Assembly (NCBI GenBank): GCA_958366985.1
Contig: CATXDC010000021.1
Span: forward strand, 1-32,250
Direction: 5' to 3'
Length of the DNA stretch: 32,250 nt
Origin: an uncultured Oscillospiraceae bacterium
GTDB lineage: Bacteria > Bacillota > Clostridia > Oscillospirales > Acutalibacteraceae
The notes beneath the pieces are model-generated. The model made no database searches, was not told where the DNA came from, and saw nothing but the letters and a program-made list of their open reading frames with translations. The position numbers and the translations under genes are program-made. Shown here one piece after another: positions 1 through 8,316 of this stretch (position 1 is the stretch's first letter; each line of letters starts with the position of its first letter).

Positions 1-20
1 AAGGCCTTATAGGCCGCTCG

Positions 21-50
21 TCATGCCACCCCTCTTAGGGGTGGTCATGA
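21..50. repeat. Imperfect inverted repeat (hairpin) at the left edge
   Basis: TCATG-CCACCCCT and AGGGGTGG-TCATGA pair around a CTT loop with a single bulge, and weaker pairing extends outward to about 12-58. No T-run follows, so it is not a typical intrinsic terminator. The rest of 60-266 is AT-rich with no gene; a short TGCTGC/GCAGCA pair (136-141 with 176-181) is the only other structure I see. It could be the end of an upstream transcript or a small dispersed repeat. Confidence 0.5.
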
Positions 51-266
51 CTTTGCCTAAATGTAAAATTATAAATTAAGTTTAACAGTAATTAAGATAA
101 GTTTTTCATTATTTCCTTAATATATAAAGGGGTTTTGCTGCCATCTCCTCTCCTGAAACATATTTTTAACTATAAGCAGCAGATAAAATCAAAAAATATT
201 CATAACCGGGACAGGGGACTAATATATCTTTTATAGATACCAACAAAAAGAAGGAGAGGTAGCCTT

Positions 267-1793
267 ATGGATTTTAATATGGAAAAGCAGGGGATCAACC
301 GCAGCGAGATTGTCTATGAGGGAAGCGTCGAGCAGCCTGTGGACTGCGACGTTACTCTGCCCGATTACTGCCCTGATATTATGCGTATACTCCGGTGTAC
401 CATCACTCCCGGCATAGCTTCGGCGGGAGCTTCAGGAGATAGGGTAACAGCGGAGGGCACAGCTGTAGTCAGGATTATCTATGTAAGTGACAGCGGAAAA
501 ATAAGCTGTTACGAGCAGACTGTACCATTTTCAAAATCGGTAAATGTTAGCGGACTTTCTGAAAATGTATGTGTGCGTGCCGTTGCATCCACTCAGTATT
601 GTAACTGCCGTGCGGTAAATCAGCGTCGTGCGGATATTCACGGCTGTATTGCCATTTCCTTTACTGTAACTGCAGTTAAAAAGCAGGAAATACTCTGCAG
701 CGTAAAGGGAGGAGGGGTGCAGCTTAAAAAGAAAAACATGAAAGTAAGCGATACCATATGCCGTCTTGAAAAGATGTTTGTTTTAAACGAGGTAAAGGAG
801 CTTGATGAGGATTCCCCGGCGGTTATGCGTATTCTAAATACAAGAGCCTGTGCAAGGGTAAGCGAAGTCAAAGCCATTACCAATAAGATTCTTCTTAAAG
901 GAGAGGTCTGGGCAAAGATTACTTACTGCACCGAGGACGGCGGAGTGTGCTGCATAGAGCATACAATGCCCATAAGCCAGATTATTGAAGCTGAGGGCAT
1001 AGACGAAAATAGCAATAACTGCGTGCACCTTGATGTATGCTCTTTTGAGGTGGTTCCAAAGGCTGATTCAGCCAGCGAAATGAAGCTTATGGATATTACA
1101 GCGAGAGTTTCAGCGTTTGTGACAGCAAGCTGCGAAAAAGAACTTGAAACGGTATGCGATGCATATTCAACGGAATATGAAGCCGACTGCGAAAAGCAGA
1201 TGATGAGTCTTGAAACTCTTGTCGGAACTTTCAGTGATATCTGTCTTTGCCGTGGAACCATTGAAGCACCCGAAGCAGTTTCGGAAATAATCGACGTATG
1301 GTGTACGGGAGTCACCGAAAAGGCTTTCATTGTATCGGGCAAGGTTAAAATAAGCGGAAGCCTCAGTATTTGCGTTCTTTATCAGAGCGCTGATTCCCAG
1401 CCCTGTATGGCAGAAAAAGCCCTCGATTACGAATATGAGCGTGATGTGTCCATGAGCGGAGCAAACGGAAGATGTGAGCCGTGGGTATATCCCGGCGACT
1501 GTGTGGCATCAGGGGGCGGCTCAGGCAAAATTGAGATAAAGGCGGAAATAAACATCAGCGCAGAGCTTTACGAAGTAAATGAGGACAGAATAATCAGCAG
1601 TATAGCCATTGATGAGAGCAAGGCAAGGCAGAACACAGCGGCGGCGCTGACGATTTACTATTCCGAGCAGGGAGAATCCGTTTGGAACATAGCCAGAAGA
1701 TATAATACGACCGTTGAGGCTGTGATGAATGAAAACGGTTTGGACAGTGAAACGGTAGGCAGTAGAAGAATGCTGCTTATTCCGAGCGTATAA
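267..1793 (+). CDS. sipL: SipL-like SPOCS (DUF3794) and LysM spore morphogenesis protein
   Basis: A 508-aa protein with a good ribosome site (AGGAGAGG) before the ATG. Residues about 1-150 carry the SPOCS/DUF3794 pattern (SEIVYEGSVEQPVDCDVTLP near the N-terminus), followed by further SPOCS-like segments at roughly 165-270 and 300-400. Residues 463-508 form a C-terminal LysM domain. This order and length match clostridial SipL, which in Clostridioides difficile binds the SpoIVA ATPase through its LysM domain and is needed to attach the coat to the forespore. No signal peptide or membrane segment is seen, as expected for a mother-cell cytosolic protein. Only 32 bp separate it from spoIVA, so the two are probably one operon, which supports the assignment. 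Other DUF3794-LysM paralogues exist in clostridia, so the symbol is likely rather than certain. Confidence 0.8.
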   Translation: MDFNMEKQGINRSEIVYEGSVEQPVDCDVTLPDYCPDIMRILRCTITPGIASAGASGDRVTAEGTAVVRIIYVSDSGKISCYEQTVPFSKSVNVSGLSENVCVRAVASTQYCNCRAVNQRRADIHGCIAISFTVTAVKKQEILCSVKGGGVQLKKKNMKVSDTICRLEKMFVLNEVKELDEDSPAVMRILNTRACARVSEVKAITNKILLKGEVWAKITYCTEDGGVCCIEHTMPISQIIEAEGIDENSNNCVHLDVCSFEVVPKADSASEMKLMDITARVSAFVTASCEKELETVCDAYSTEYEADCEKQMMSLETLVGTFSDICLCRGTIEAPEAVSEIIDVWCTGVTEKAFIVSGKVKISGSLSICVLYQSADSQPCMAEKALDYEYERDVSMSGANGRCEPWVYPGDCVASGGGSGKIEIKAEINISAELYEVNEDRIISSIAIDESKARQNTAAALTIYYSEQGESVWNIARRYNTTVEAVMNENGLDSETVGSRRMLLIPSV

Positions 1794-1825
1794 AAAATTA
1801 TCCGTTTTATTTAGGAGGAGAAGAA

Positions 1826-3106
1826 ATGGAAGAACGCAGCATTTATAAAGATATTGCCGAAAGGACCCAGGGTGATATTTATATCGGAGTCGTGGGACCT
1901 GTACGCACGGGAAAATCTACATTTATAAAGCGGTTTATGGATACCCTTGTTCTGCCCAATATCGAGGGGGATTATCAGCGTGAACGGGCAACGGATGAAT
2001 TGCCCCAGTCGGCGGCGGGACGCACGATTATGACCACTGAGCCTAAGTTTATTCCTGAGGATGCAGTGGAGATTTCGCTTCCGGGGGAAGCGAAGCTTAA
2101 AGTGAGAATGATTGACTGTGTAGGCTACATAGTTCCAAGCTCACTGGGATATGTTGAGGGAGAGCAGCCGAGAATGGTTCAGACCCCATGGTATGAACAG
2201 GAGATTCCCTTTAATATGGCGGCAGAAATAGGTACACGAAAGGTAATTTCCGAGCACTCTACCATCGGTCTTGTGATCACTACCGACGGCAGTATAAGTG
2301 ATATTCCCCGTGATGAGTACGAAGAGGCGGAGGAGCGGGTAATAGGCGAACTTAAAGAGATAGATAAGCCCTTTATCGTACTTTTAAACTGTATGTATCC
2401 CAATACCAACAACGCCCATGCACTTGCAGCAAAGCTTATGGATAAATATGCCGTACCCGTAGTGCCGGTCAACTGCCTCGAGCTTGATGAAGAGGAAATC
2501 CGTCAGATACTTTCACAGGTGCTTTTTGAATTCCCGGTAAAGGAAATTTCAATTGACCTTCCCCGCTGGATTACTTCATTGAAACCAGATCACTGGCTCA
2601 GAAGCGCAGTATGTAAGGCAGTGGAGGAAGCGGCAAAGGATATAACCCATATCAGAGAAGTAAATTTACTTGCCGGAGATTTATGCTCCTGTGAGTATAT
2701 TGAAAATGCGTCAATCAGTAATATGGATTTGGCAAGCGGCAGCGCAAGGATAAACACCGTTATGAATCAGGAGCTTTTCTTTAAAGTTCTTGCGGAAACA
2801 ACTGGCTTTGAAATTGAAAACGAGCAGCATCTTATGAGCTGTATGTGCGAGCTTGCCGAGATGAAAAAATCCTACGACCGAATAAAGGGAGCCCTTGACG
2901 AGGTAGAGGCGACAGGTTACGGAATTGTAATGCCGACTCTTGAGGAGCTTTCCCTTGAGGAACCTGAAATTATGCGTCAGGGCGGCAGGTACGGTGTAAG
3001 GCTTTGTGCTTCGGCCCCGTCCATACACATTGATTGTTACAAACAGAAGCTGTTTTTGCATCCTCTTCTTATACAAAAAAATTTTCAAATAATCCGCAAA
3101 AAATAA
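1826..3106 (+). CDS. spoIVA: SpoIVA, N-terminal 401 residues; gene interrupted by the element
   Basis: SpoIVA is the mother-cell ATPase that polymerises on the forespore surface and forms the base of the coat. The Walker A motif GPVRTGKST is at residues 24-32 (Lys30), and MIDCVGY follows about 70 residues later. Similarity to SpoIVA runs to SAPSIH (His401, codon 3026-3028). The next 25 codons (3029-3103) are unrelated low-complexity sequence from the element and end at a stop just before a terminator. The missing last 91 codons are at 15799-16074, in the same orientation and compatible frame. The ribosome site AGGAGGAG precedes the ATG, 32 bp after the SipL-like gene. Without excision this gene makes only a 426-aa truncated protein with a foreign tail. 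Identity is near certain; that the split is reversible is inference. Confidence 0.95.
   Translation: MEERSIYKDIAERTQGDIYIGVVGPVRTGKSTFIKRFMDTLVLPNIEGDYQRERATDELPQSAAGRTIMTTEPKFIPEDAVEISLPGEAKLKVRMIDCVGYIVPSSLGYVEGEQPRMVQTPWYEQEIPFNMAAEIGTRKVISEHSTIGLVITTDGSISDIPRDEYEEAEERVIGELKEIDKPFIVLLNCMYPNTNNAHALAAKLMDKYAVPVVPVNCLELDEEEIRQILSQVLFEFPVKEISIDLPRWITSLKPDHWLRSAVCKAVEEAAKDITHIREVNLLAGDLCSCEYIENASISNMDLASGSARINTVMNQELFFKVLAETTGFEIENEQHLMSCMCELAEMKKSYDRIKGALDEVEATGYGIVMPTLEELSLEEPEIMRQGGRYGVRLCASAPSIHIDCYKQKLFLHPLLIQKNFQIIRKK
3026..3030 (+). other. attL core CACAT (left crossover site in spoIVA)
   Basis: CACAT occurs here and again at 15796-15800. Joining 1-3030 to 15801 onward restores spoIVA in frame, reading S-A-P-S-I-H-M-M-K-A-D-I. 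The bases on either side differ between copies (A/T here, C/G at the right), so the direct repeat is exactly 5 bp. Serine recombinases normally exchange strands at a 2-bp core, which would lie within this repeat. Confidence 0.85.
3037..3052 (+). repeat. Left terminal inverted repeat of the element
   Basis: TTACAAACAGAAGCTG is the reverse complement of CAGTTTCTGTTTGTAA at 15771-15786 except for one base. In the predicted circle the two arms flank the joined core with 20 bp between them, and the centre of symmetry falls between the C and A of CACAT. This is what paired recombinase half-sites of an attP should look like. Confidence 0.8.
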
Positions 3107-3107
3107 A

Positions 3108-3145
3108 ACGATGTAACCCGCTGAAATGGGCTGCATCGTTTTTGT
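3108..3145 (+). terminator. Intrinsic terminator at the left end of the element
   Basis: AACGATGTAACCC pairs with GGGCTGCATCGTT around a short loop and is followed by TTTT. A-rich sequence on the other side makes it plausible in both directions. It would stop truncated spoIVA transcripts in the integrated form, the recombinase transcript in the circular form, and the minus-strand gene at 3165-3329. Confidence 0.8.
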
Positions 3146-3164
3146 TATGCTTTTTATAGACCTG

Positions 3165-3329
3165 TCACCATGGAGAAACACAGAGAAAAATGTAAAACAA
3201 TATAATAATCAGCACTATAAATGCTGAGAGCAGACCTATTACGGTGCGCAGTCTGCTGTTAGTGATGCGGGATTCAATGAGCTGCTTTTGCATAAGCTCC
3301 AAAAGTTCTTTTATTTTTTCTTCATCCAT
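3165..3329 (-). CDS. Small single-span membrane protein, unknown function
   Basis: A 54-aa ORF with a strong ribosome site (GGAGG, 8 bases before the ATG). The first 30 residues are charged and probably helical (MDEEKIKELLELMQ...). Residues about 31-50 form one hydrophobic span, and the protein ends in CVSPW. A vegetative-type promoter lies upstream at 3403-3431. It is the first gene inside the left end of the element and is transcribed toward the attL junction. I recognise no family. Small membrane proteins of this kind can be transporter or kinase accessories, but nothing here shows that. Confidence 0.65.
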   Translation of the reverse strand: MDEEKIKELLELMQKQLIESRITNSRLRTVIGLLSAFIVLIIILFYIFLCVSPW

Positions 3330-3402
3330 ATTATGATCCTCCTCAAATTTATTTGAATTAATCCCGTGTGTCAGTATCCGCTTTTTCCATTGGTATGGCT
3401 GA

Positions 3403-3431
3403 ATTGTATCATTAATCGTTATAATTGTAAA
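3403..3431 (-). promoter_or_regulatory. Sigma-A-like promoter for the 54-aa membrane protein
   Basis: On the minus strand, TTTACA (3426-3431) and TACAAT (3403-3408) are separated by 17 bp. Each hexamer is one base from consensus. It gives a leader of about 70 bases before the ATG at 3329. Confidence 0.55.
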
Positions 3432-3596
3432 TAATTAAATGATATATTGAAAATATTTATCTATTATAACAAATTGCACTGCCTTAAATTTTTGCTTGAG
3501 AAATATCATTAGTCATATTAGCCTAAAATCTAAATTTTCACATTAACAGGTAAAATAAGAATTTTCAAAAACTTTTGCCGCTGACTCTTATGTAAT

Positions 3597-3615
3597 TATA
3601 GAAACACTAAGTGTT
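3597..3615 (+). promoter_or_regulatory. Weak promoter -10 and overlapping dyad upstream of the response regulator
   Basis: TATAGA (3597-3602) lies 16 bp after a poor TTGCCG -35. The dyad AACACT-A-AGTGTT (3603-3615) falls at the expected start site. A second small hairpin, CCCGTT/AACGGG (3668-3685), sits just before the ribosome site of the regulator. The remainder of 3330-3705 is AT-rich and I see nothing else in it. Confidence 0.3.
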
Positions 3616-3705
3616 GTATTTATGCCCCGTTTGTGATATAAAAAGTAAAAAGAGCAATCACATTATACCCGTTGTTTTAAACGGGCTTTAAAAGAAGGAA
3701 TATAA

Positions 3706-4380
3706 ATGACGTACAGAATTTTGATAGTTGAAGACGATCCGGGAATTGCAGGAGCCATAAAAAAGCAGGCACAGATGTGGAATTTAAGCGCAAAATGCGT
3801 TCAGAATTTCAGAAACGTCCTTTCTGAGTTTTCCGAATACGACCCACATTTGGTGCTCCTTGATATCACCTTGCCATTTTTTAACGGCTATCACTGGTGC
3901 AGTGAAATACGAAAAGTGTCTAAAGTGCCCATCGTGTTTATTTCCTCCGCTTCCGATAATATGAATATCGTTATGGCAATGAATATGGGCGCCGATGACT
4001 TTATAGCAAAGCCCTTTGACCAGAGCGTACTTATGGCAAAAATTCAGGCGATGCTCCGCCGTACCTATGATTTCGCCTCCTCTGTTCCGATTCTCGAGCA
4101 TAGAGGAGCTGTGCTCAATACCGGAGATAATACCCTTACCTATAATGATGAGAAAATCTCCCTTACAAAAAACGAATACCGCATATTGCTTGCTTTAATG
4201 GAGAACAAGGGAAAAATTGTAAGCCGTGAAAAGCTTATGGAAAAGCTTTGGGAAACCGATAGCTTTGTAGATGAGAACACCTTGACCGTAAATGTAAACA
4301 GGCTCAGAAAGAAGCTTGATTCTTCGGGACTTAAAGATTTTATCACAACAAAATTCGGAGTAGGCTACATGATTGAATAA
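3706..4380 (+). CDS. OmpR-family response regulator, BceR type
   Basis: A 224-aa regulator. The receiver domain (about 1-115) has the acidic pocket D10/D11, phosphorylation site D53 in LVLLDITLP, and the conserved Lys in AKPF. The C-terminal winged helix (about 130-224) ends in KFGVGYMIE. The stretch PHLVLLDITLPFFNGYHWC is typical of BceR-like regulators, which control transporters that expel or detoxify cell-wall-active peptides such as bacitracin or lantibiotics. The kinase gene follows after 11 bp and the ABC transporter after that, the standard Bce order. Its likely target is the TTACA-N4-TGTAA site at 5390-5403. Confidence 0.85.
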   Translation: MTYRILIVEDDPGIAGAIKKQAQMWNLSAKCVQNFRNVLSEFSEYDPHLVLLDITLPFFNGYHWCSEIRKVSKVPIVFISSASDNMNIVMAMNMGADDFIAKPFDQSVLMAKIQAMLRRTYDFASSVPILEHRGAVLNTGDNTLTYNDEKISLTKNEYRILLALMENKGKIVSREKLMEKLWETDSFVDENTLTVNVNRLRKKLDSSGLKDFITTKFGVGYMIE

Positions 4381-4391
4381 AGGAGCTTAAA

Positions 4392-5384
4392 ATGAAATTT
4401 CTGTTTATGTATTTAGGAAAAAGGAAAAAATCACTTTTGGTATTTTTTCTGTTTGTTATAGTTTTCGGCGGAGTTTTTTTCCTTTACAGCCTGCCTTTAA
4501 AAGCCGTACTTTATCCTATGCTTATATGTGTGATAATAGGCGGAATAATTTTGTTCTTTGATTATAAAAAGGCTTACAGTAAGCATAAGCGGCTTACAGA
4601 AATAGAGAAACTGAATTCCGCTTTAATGGAGCGTTTTCCGGCTTTGGAAACCCAGGACGATATAGACTATCAGAATATAATTGAGTCTTTGAGGGAAGAG
4701 ATAAAGGAGCTTGAGACAAAGGCTGATATACGCTATCAGGATACGGTTGATTATTACACAACCTGGGTGCATCAGATTAAAACGCCTATTGCCTCCATGC
4801 GTCTTACTCTTCAAAATGAGGATTCGGATACAGCAAGGCAGATTTCTGAGGATCTTTTCAGAATTGAGCAGTATGTGGAAATGGTGCTTACGTTTTTGAG
4901 AATGGGCTCAGATTCCACTGACTATATTTTCAGGGAATATGACCTTGATGAAATCATAAAGGGGTGCGTTAAAAAGTTTGCATCGCAGTTTATACGTAAA
5001 AAGATAAAACTTCAATACGAGCCCCTTAATGTAAAGGTGCTCACCGATGAAAAATGGCTTGCATTTGTAATCGAGCAGCTTTTATCTAACGCCGTTAAAT
5101 ACACTCCGTCAGAGGGAAAGGTTACAATTGACCTTGAAAACGAAAAAACACTCTGTATAAGGGATACAGGCATAGGAATAGCTTCTGAGGATCTGCCACG
5201 AATTTTTGAAAAGGGATACACAGGCTATAATGGACGCAGCGATAAAAAGGCAAGCGGACTGGGACTTTATCTCTGTAAATGCATCTGTGACAATCTCGGC
5301 AACAGTATAAGGGCAGATTCATCGCCGGACATGGGAACTGTTATAAGAATAAATTTAAACAAAGAGGAACTTAAAACAGAATAA
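4392..5384 (+). CDS. Sensor histidine kinase, BceS type (intramembrane sensing)
   Basis: A 330-aa kinase with two membrane spans (about 15-34 and 38-56) and almost no extracellular loop, as in BceS kinases, which sense through their partner transporter. The H-box W-V-H-Q-I-K-T-P has His127. The N-box is EQLLSNAVKYTP, and the G-boxes are DTGIGI and SGLGLYLCK. It lies 11 bp after the response regulator and probably shares its transcript. Its stop codon is just before the operator and promoter of the transporter genes. Confidence 0.87.
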   Translation: MKFLFMYLGKRKKSLLVFFLFVIVFGGVFFLYSLPLKAVLYPMLICVIIGGIILFFDYKKAYSKHKRLTEIEKLNSALMERFPALETQDDIDYQNIIESLREEIKELETKADIRYQDTVDYYTTWVHQIKTPIASMRLTLQNEDSDTARQISEDLFRIEQYVEMVLTFLRMGSDSTDYIFREYDLDEIIKGCVKKFASQFIRKKIKLQYEPLNVKVLTDEKWLAFVIEQLLSNAVKYTPSEGKVTIDLENEKTLCIRDTGIGIASEDLPRIFEKGYTGYNGRSDKKASGLGLYLCKCICDNLGNSIRADSSPDMGTVIRINLNKEELKTE

Positions 5385-5389
5385 TCATC

Positions 5390-5403
5390 TTACAAAAGTG
5401 TAA
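5390..5403 (+). promoter_or_regulatory. BceR-type operator TTACA-AAAG-TGTAA
   Basis: A perfect dyad with TnACA-N4-TGTAA form, the pattern I recall for BceR-like regulators, lies in the 113-bp gap between the kinase and the ABC transporter. A plausible -10 (TACAAT, 5459-5464) lies downstream with a poor -35, consistent with dependence on an activator. The regulator-kinase pair is directly upstream. Confidence 0.7.
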
Positions 5404-5497
5404 GAAATAAGAGGGGAAATGTAAGCCGAATCTATGGAGGCAACTTTCCCTTTTTTGTTACAATAAGGCTGCAAAAAAGAAAAGGAGGCAAAAGTCT

Positions 5498-6262
5498 ATG
5501 AGTATTTTGGAAGTAGACGCACTTAAAAAGACATATACAACCCGTTTTGGCGGAAGTAAAGTAGAGGCTTTGAAAAATGTATCCTTCAGAGTAGAAGAGG
5601 GAGAATATGTGGCCATAATGGGTGAATCGGGTTCAGGTAAAACAACCATTCTTAATATTCTTGCAGCTCTTGATAAACCCACAGGAGGCAGTGTAAGACT
5701 TGACGGACAGGATTTGTCAAAAATCAAGGAATCTGAAATTGCAGCTTTCCGCCGTGATAACTTAGGCTTTGTTTTTCAGGATTTTAATCTTCTCGATACA
5801 TTCTCCCTTGAGGATAATATATATCTTCCCCTTGTTCTTGCAGGAAAGAATCAGAATGAGATGAAAGAAAGAATAAAGCCCATAGCGGAAACTCTCGGAA
5901 TAACAGCTCTTCTAAAAAAATACCCTTATGAAGTATCAGGCGGACAAAAGCAGCGTGCAGCTGTTGCAAGAGCGCTTATAACTAATCCACGCCTTGTCCT
6001 TGCCGATGAGCCTACGGGGGCCCTTGACTCCAAGGCCACCGATGAGCTTTTAGGACTTTTCGGAAAAATCAATGCAGCAGGGCAGACAGTGCTCATGGTT
6101 ACTCACTCGGTCAAAGCCGCAAGCCATGCGGGACGAGTGCTGTTCATAAAGGACGGAGAAGTATTCCATCAGATTTATAAAGGTGACAGCACCGAAAACG
6201 AGTTCTATCAGAAAATTTCAGATACTCTTACTCTTCTGGCAACAGGCGGTGAGCGCAAATGA
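5498..6262 (+). CDS. ABC transporter ATP-binding protein, BceA type
   Basis: A 254-aa ATPase of the MacB/BceA class. Walker A GESGSGKTT is at residues 42-50, the Q-loop lies in FVFQDFNLLD, the signature VSGGQKQR is near 146-153, and Walker B with LADEPTGALDS follows. The ribosome site AAAGGAGG precedes the ATG. It overlaps the permease gene by 4 bp, so the two are translationally coupled. In Bce systems this pair removes peptide antibiotics from their lipid targets and also signals to the kinase. Confidence 0.9.
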   Translation: MSILEVDALKKTYTTRFGGSKVEALKNVSFRVEEGEYVAIMGESGSGKTTILNILAALDKPTGGSVRLDGQDLSKIKESEIAAFRRDNLGFVFQDFNLLDTFSLEDNIYLPLVLAGKNQNEMKERIKPIAETLGITALLKKYPYEVSGGQKQRAAVARALITNPRLVLADEPTGALDSKATDELLGLFGKINAAGQTVLMVTHSVKAASHAGRVLFIKDGEVFHQIYKGDSTENEFYQKISDTLTLLATGGERK

Positions 6263-8316
6263 AAAGAGGATTTTACGAAAAGCTCGCCTATACGGGAATA
6301 AAGAAAAATAAAAAGCTTTATACCCCGTATATCTTAACCTGCATCGGTATGGTTATGATGACATATATCATTTCCTTTTTAACTTCCAGCGAAACAATCA
6401 GAAGTATGCCCGGAGGAAACGAAATTCAGGGATTCCTCGGTATGGGCTTCGGAGTAATGAGTGTTTTCTCTCTGATTTTCCTGTTCTACACAAACTCCTT
6501 TCTTCTCAGAAGAAGAAAAAAGGAATTTGGTCTTTACAATATCCTCGGCATGGGCAAAAAGAATCTTGCTGTAGTTCTGATGTGGGAAAGTTTGTTTATT
6601 GCAGTCATCTCAATAGTTTGCGGAATTTTTTCAGGCATTGTTTTTTCAAAGCTTGCAGAGCTCTGTCTCATTAAAATGCTTCAGGGTACTGCCCAGTTCG
6701 GAATGACTGTAAAATTTTCTTCAATATGGCAGACAGCGCTTCTTTTTGCTGGAATATTTCTTCTTATTTTCATTAATACCCTTCGTCAGATTCATCTTAC
6801 CAATCCGATCGAACTTCTTCACAGTGAAAATGCCGGCGAGAAGCCCCCAAAGGCAAATTGGCTTTTAGCTGTAGCAGGAGCCGTTATATTAGGCGGAGCT
6901 TATTATCTTGCAATTACCATTGAAGATCCCGTATCTGCTCTTATATGGTTTTTTGTAGCGGTGGTAATGGTAATTATCGGAACTTATCTGCTCTTTGTGG
7001 CAGGTTCTGTTGCCCTTTGTAAAATACTCCAGAAAAATAAAAAGTATTATTACAAAACAAACCATTTCGTTTCTGTTTCATCAATGATTTACCGTATGAA
7101 GAGAAACGGCGCAGGCCTTGCTTCAATCTGCATTCTGTGTACCATGGTTCTTGTTATGGTATCCTCTACGGTATGTCTTTATTGGGGCACTGAGGACAGC
7201 CTTCGCACAAGGTATCCCAGACACATTAATATTCAGGCTAATGTATCAGATTATTCTGAAATTGATTCGGAGCGACTCGACCAAATCCGCTCTGTTGCCT
7301 GTGAAGAAACGGCAAAGCTGGGGGCAGAACCAAAGAATGTACTTGACTATCGTGTAGCCGCTGTTGCGGGATACGATGTTGCGGATGGTGTTATCGACGT
7401 TGATGTAAATAACCTTACGGAGCTTTCTGATGTCTGGCAGATATTCATAGTGCCTGTTGAGGACTACAACCGCATAATGGGTAAAAATGTAACTCTCGAT
7501 GAAGACGAAGCGATTATATACACAACCAAGATGGGACAGTACGATAATTCTACTATCGCTATCGGTAACAGCGATCCTCTCAGAATAAAGGAAAAGGTTA
7601 CAGATTTTGTAGACAACGGTGTTGACGCAATGCAGATATTCCCCAGTATGTGCATTTTCGTGTCTGATTTCAATGAAAAAATAGAACCGATTAAGGCATA
7701 TAAGGACAATAACGGTGATCCGATTATACAATACTCATGGTTCTACGCCTTTGACCTCGATTTAGATGATGAAACACAAATTGAGCTTGAAAAGACCCTT
7801 TCAAACGAAATGCTTGCAATTCAGAAGCAGGCGGTCGCCGAAACAGGGGATGAAGATTTCTATATTGTCTGCGAAGGAGTATCAGCGGAGAGAGCGGGAT
7901 TCTACGGTCTTTACGGCGGACTTTTCTTCCTTGGTGTGCTTTTGGGAATAGTCTTTATTTTCGCCGCAGTGCTTATTATTTACTATAAGCAGGTTTCAGA
8001 AGGTTACGAAGACCAGTCAAGGTTTGATATTATGCAGAAAGTTGGCATGACAAAGAAAGAGATAAGAAAGAGCATAAACTCTCAGATTCTTACGGTATTC
8101 TTCCTGCCTCTTGTAACTGCGGGAATACACCTTGCCTTTGCATTCCCTCTTATTAAAAAGCTGCTGATGCTTTTCAGCCTGACTAACACCGGCTTGCTTA
8201 TAGGTGTTACAGTAGCTTGTTATCTTATCTTTGCACTGTTCTATGTAATAGTTTACCGTTTGACCTCCGGAGCTTATTATTCCATAGTAAGCGGAGCCAA
8301 GGAGGAAAATGAATGA
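6259..8316 (+). CDS. FtsX-family ABC permease, BceB type
   Basis: A 685-aa membrane protein with about ten predicted spans: seven in the first 310 residues, a large extracytoplasmic domain from about 315 to 550, and three near the C-terminus. This is the BceB topology; the large loop is the presumed peptide-sensing region. The RRRKKEFGLYNILGMGKKN stretch and the C-terminal RFDIMQKVGMTKKEIRKS stretch are characteristic of the family. Its start overlaps the ATPase stop and its stop overlaps the start of the following lipoprotein gene, so the three are coupled. The specific drug cannot be read from sequence. Confidence 0.88.
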   Translation: MKRGFYEKLAYTGIKKNKKLYTPYILTCIGMVMMTYIISFLTSSETIRSMPGGNEIQGFLGMGFGVMSVFSLIFLFYTNSFLLRRRKKEFGLYNILGMGKKNLAVVLMWESLFIAVISIVCGIFSGIVFSKLAELCLIKMLQGTAQFGMTVKFSSIWQTALLFAGIFLLIFINTLRQIHLTNPIELLHSENAGEKPPKANWLLAVAGAVILGGAYYLAITIEDPVSALIWFFVAVVMVIIGTYLLFVAGSVALCKILQKNKKYYYKTNHFVSVSSMIYRMKRNGAGLASICILCTMVLVMVSSTVCLYWGTEDSLRTRYPRHINIQANVSDYSEIDSERLDQIRSVACEETAKLGAEPKNVLDYRVAAVAGYDVADGVIDVDVNNLTELSDVWQIFIVPVEDYNRIMGKNVTLDEDEAIIYTTKMGQYDNSTIAIGNSDPLRIKEKVTDFVDNGVDAMQIFPSMCIFVSDFNEKIEPIKAYKDNNGDPIIQYSWFYAFDLDLDDETQIELEKTLSNEMLAIQKQAVAETGDEDFYIVCEGVSAERAGFYGLYGGLFFLGVLLGIVFIFAAVLIIYYKQVSEGYEDQSRFDIMQKVGMTKKEIRKSINSQILTVFFLPLVTAGIHLAFAFPLIKKLLMLFSLTNTGLLIGVTVACYLIFALFYVIVYRLTSGAYYSIVSGAKEENE

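Noticed and set aside
21..50. IS200/IS605-type end from the hairpin, and likewise 16088-16122
   Set aside because: Such elements have terminal hairpins, but no transposase or TnpB gene or remnant is next to either hairpin. A transcript-end role is as likely.
1826..3106. Reading the short spoIVA as an ordinary pseudogene
   Set aside because: The missing 3' part is intact at 15799-16074 and joins exactly in frame, with a recombinase gene at the junction. Decay would not leave both halves and the joint perfect.
7246..7731. Long minus-strand open frame inside the BceB-type permease gene
   Set aside because: It is antisense to a well-supported membrane protein gene, with no ribosome site or recognisable domain; similar shadow frames lie within most large genes here (for example 21559-22575 and 28087-28794).
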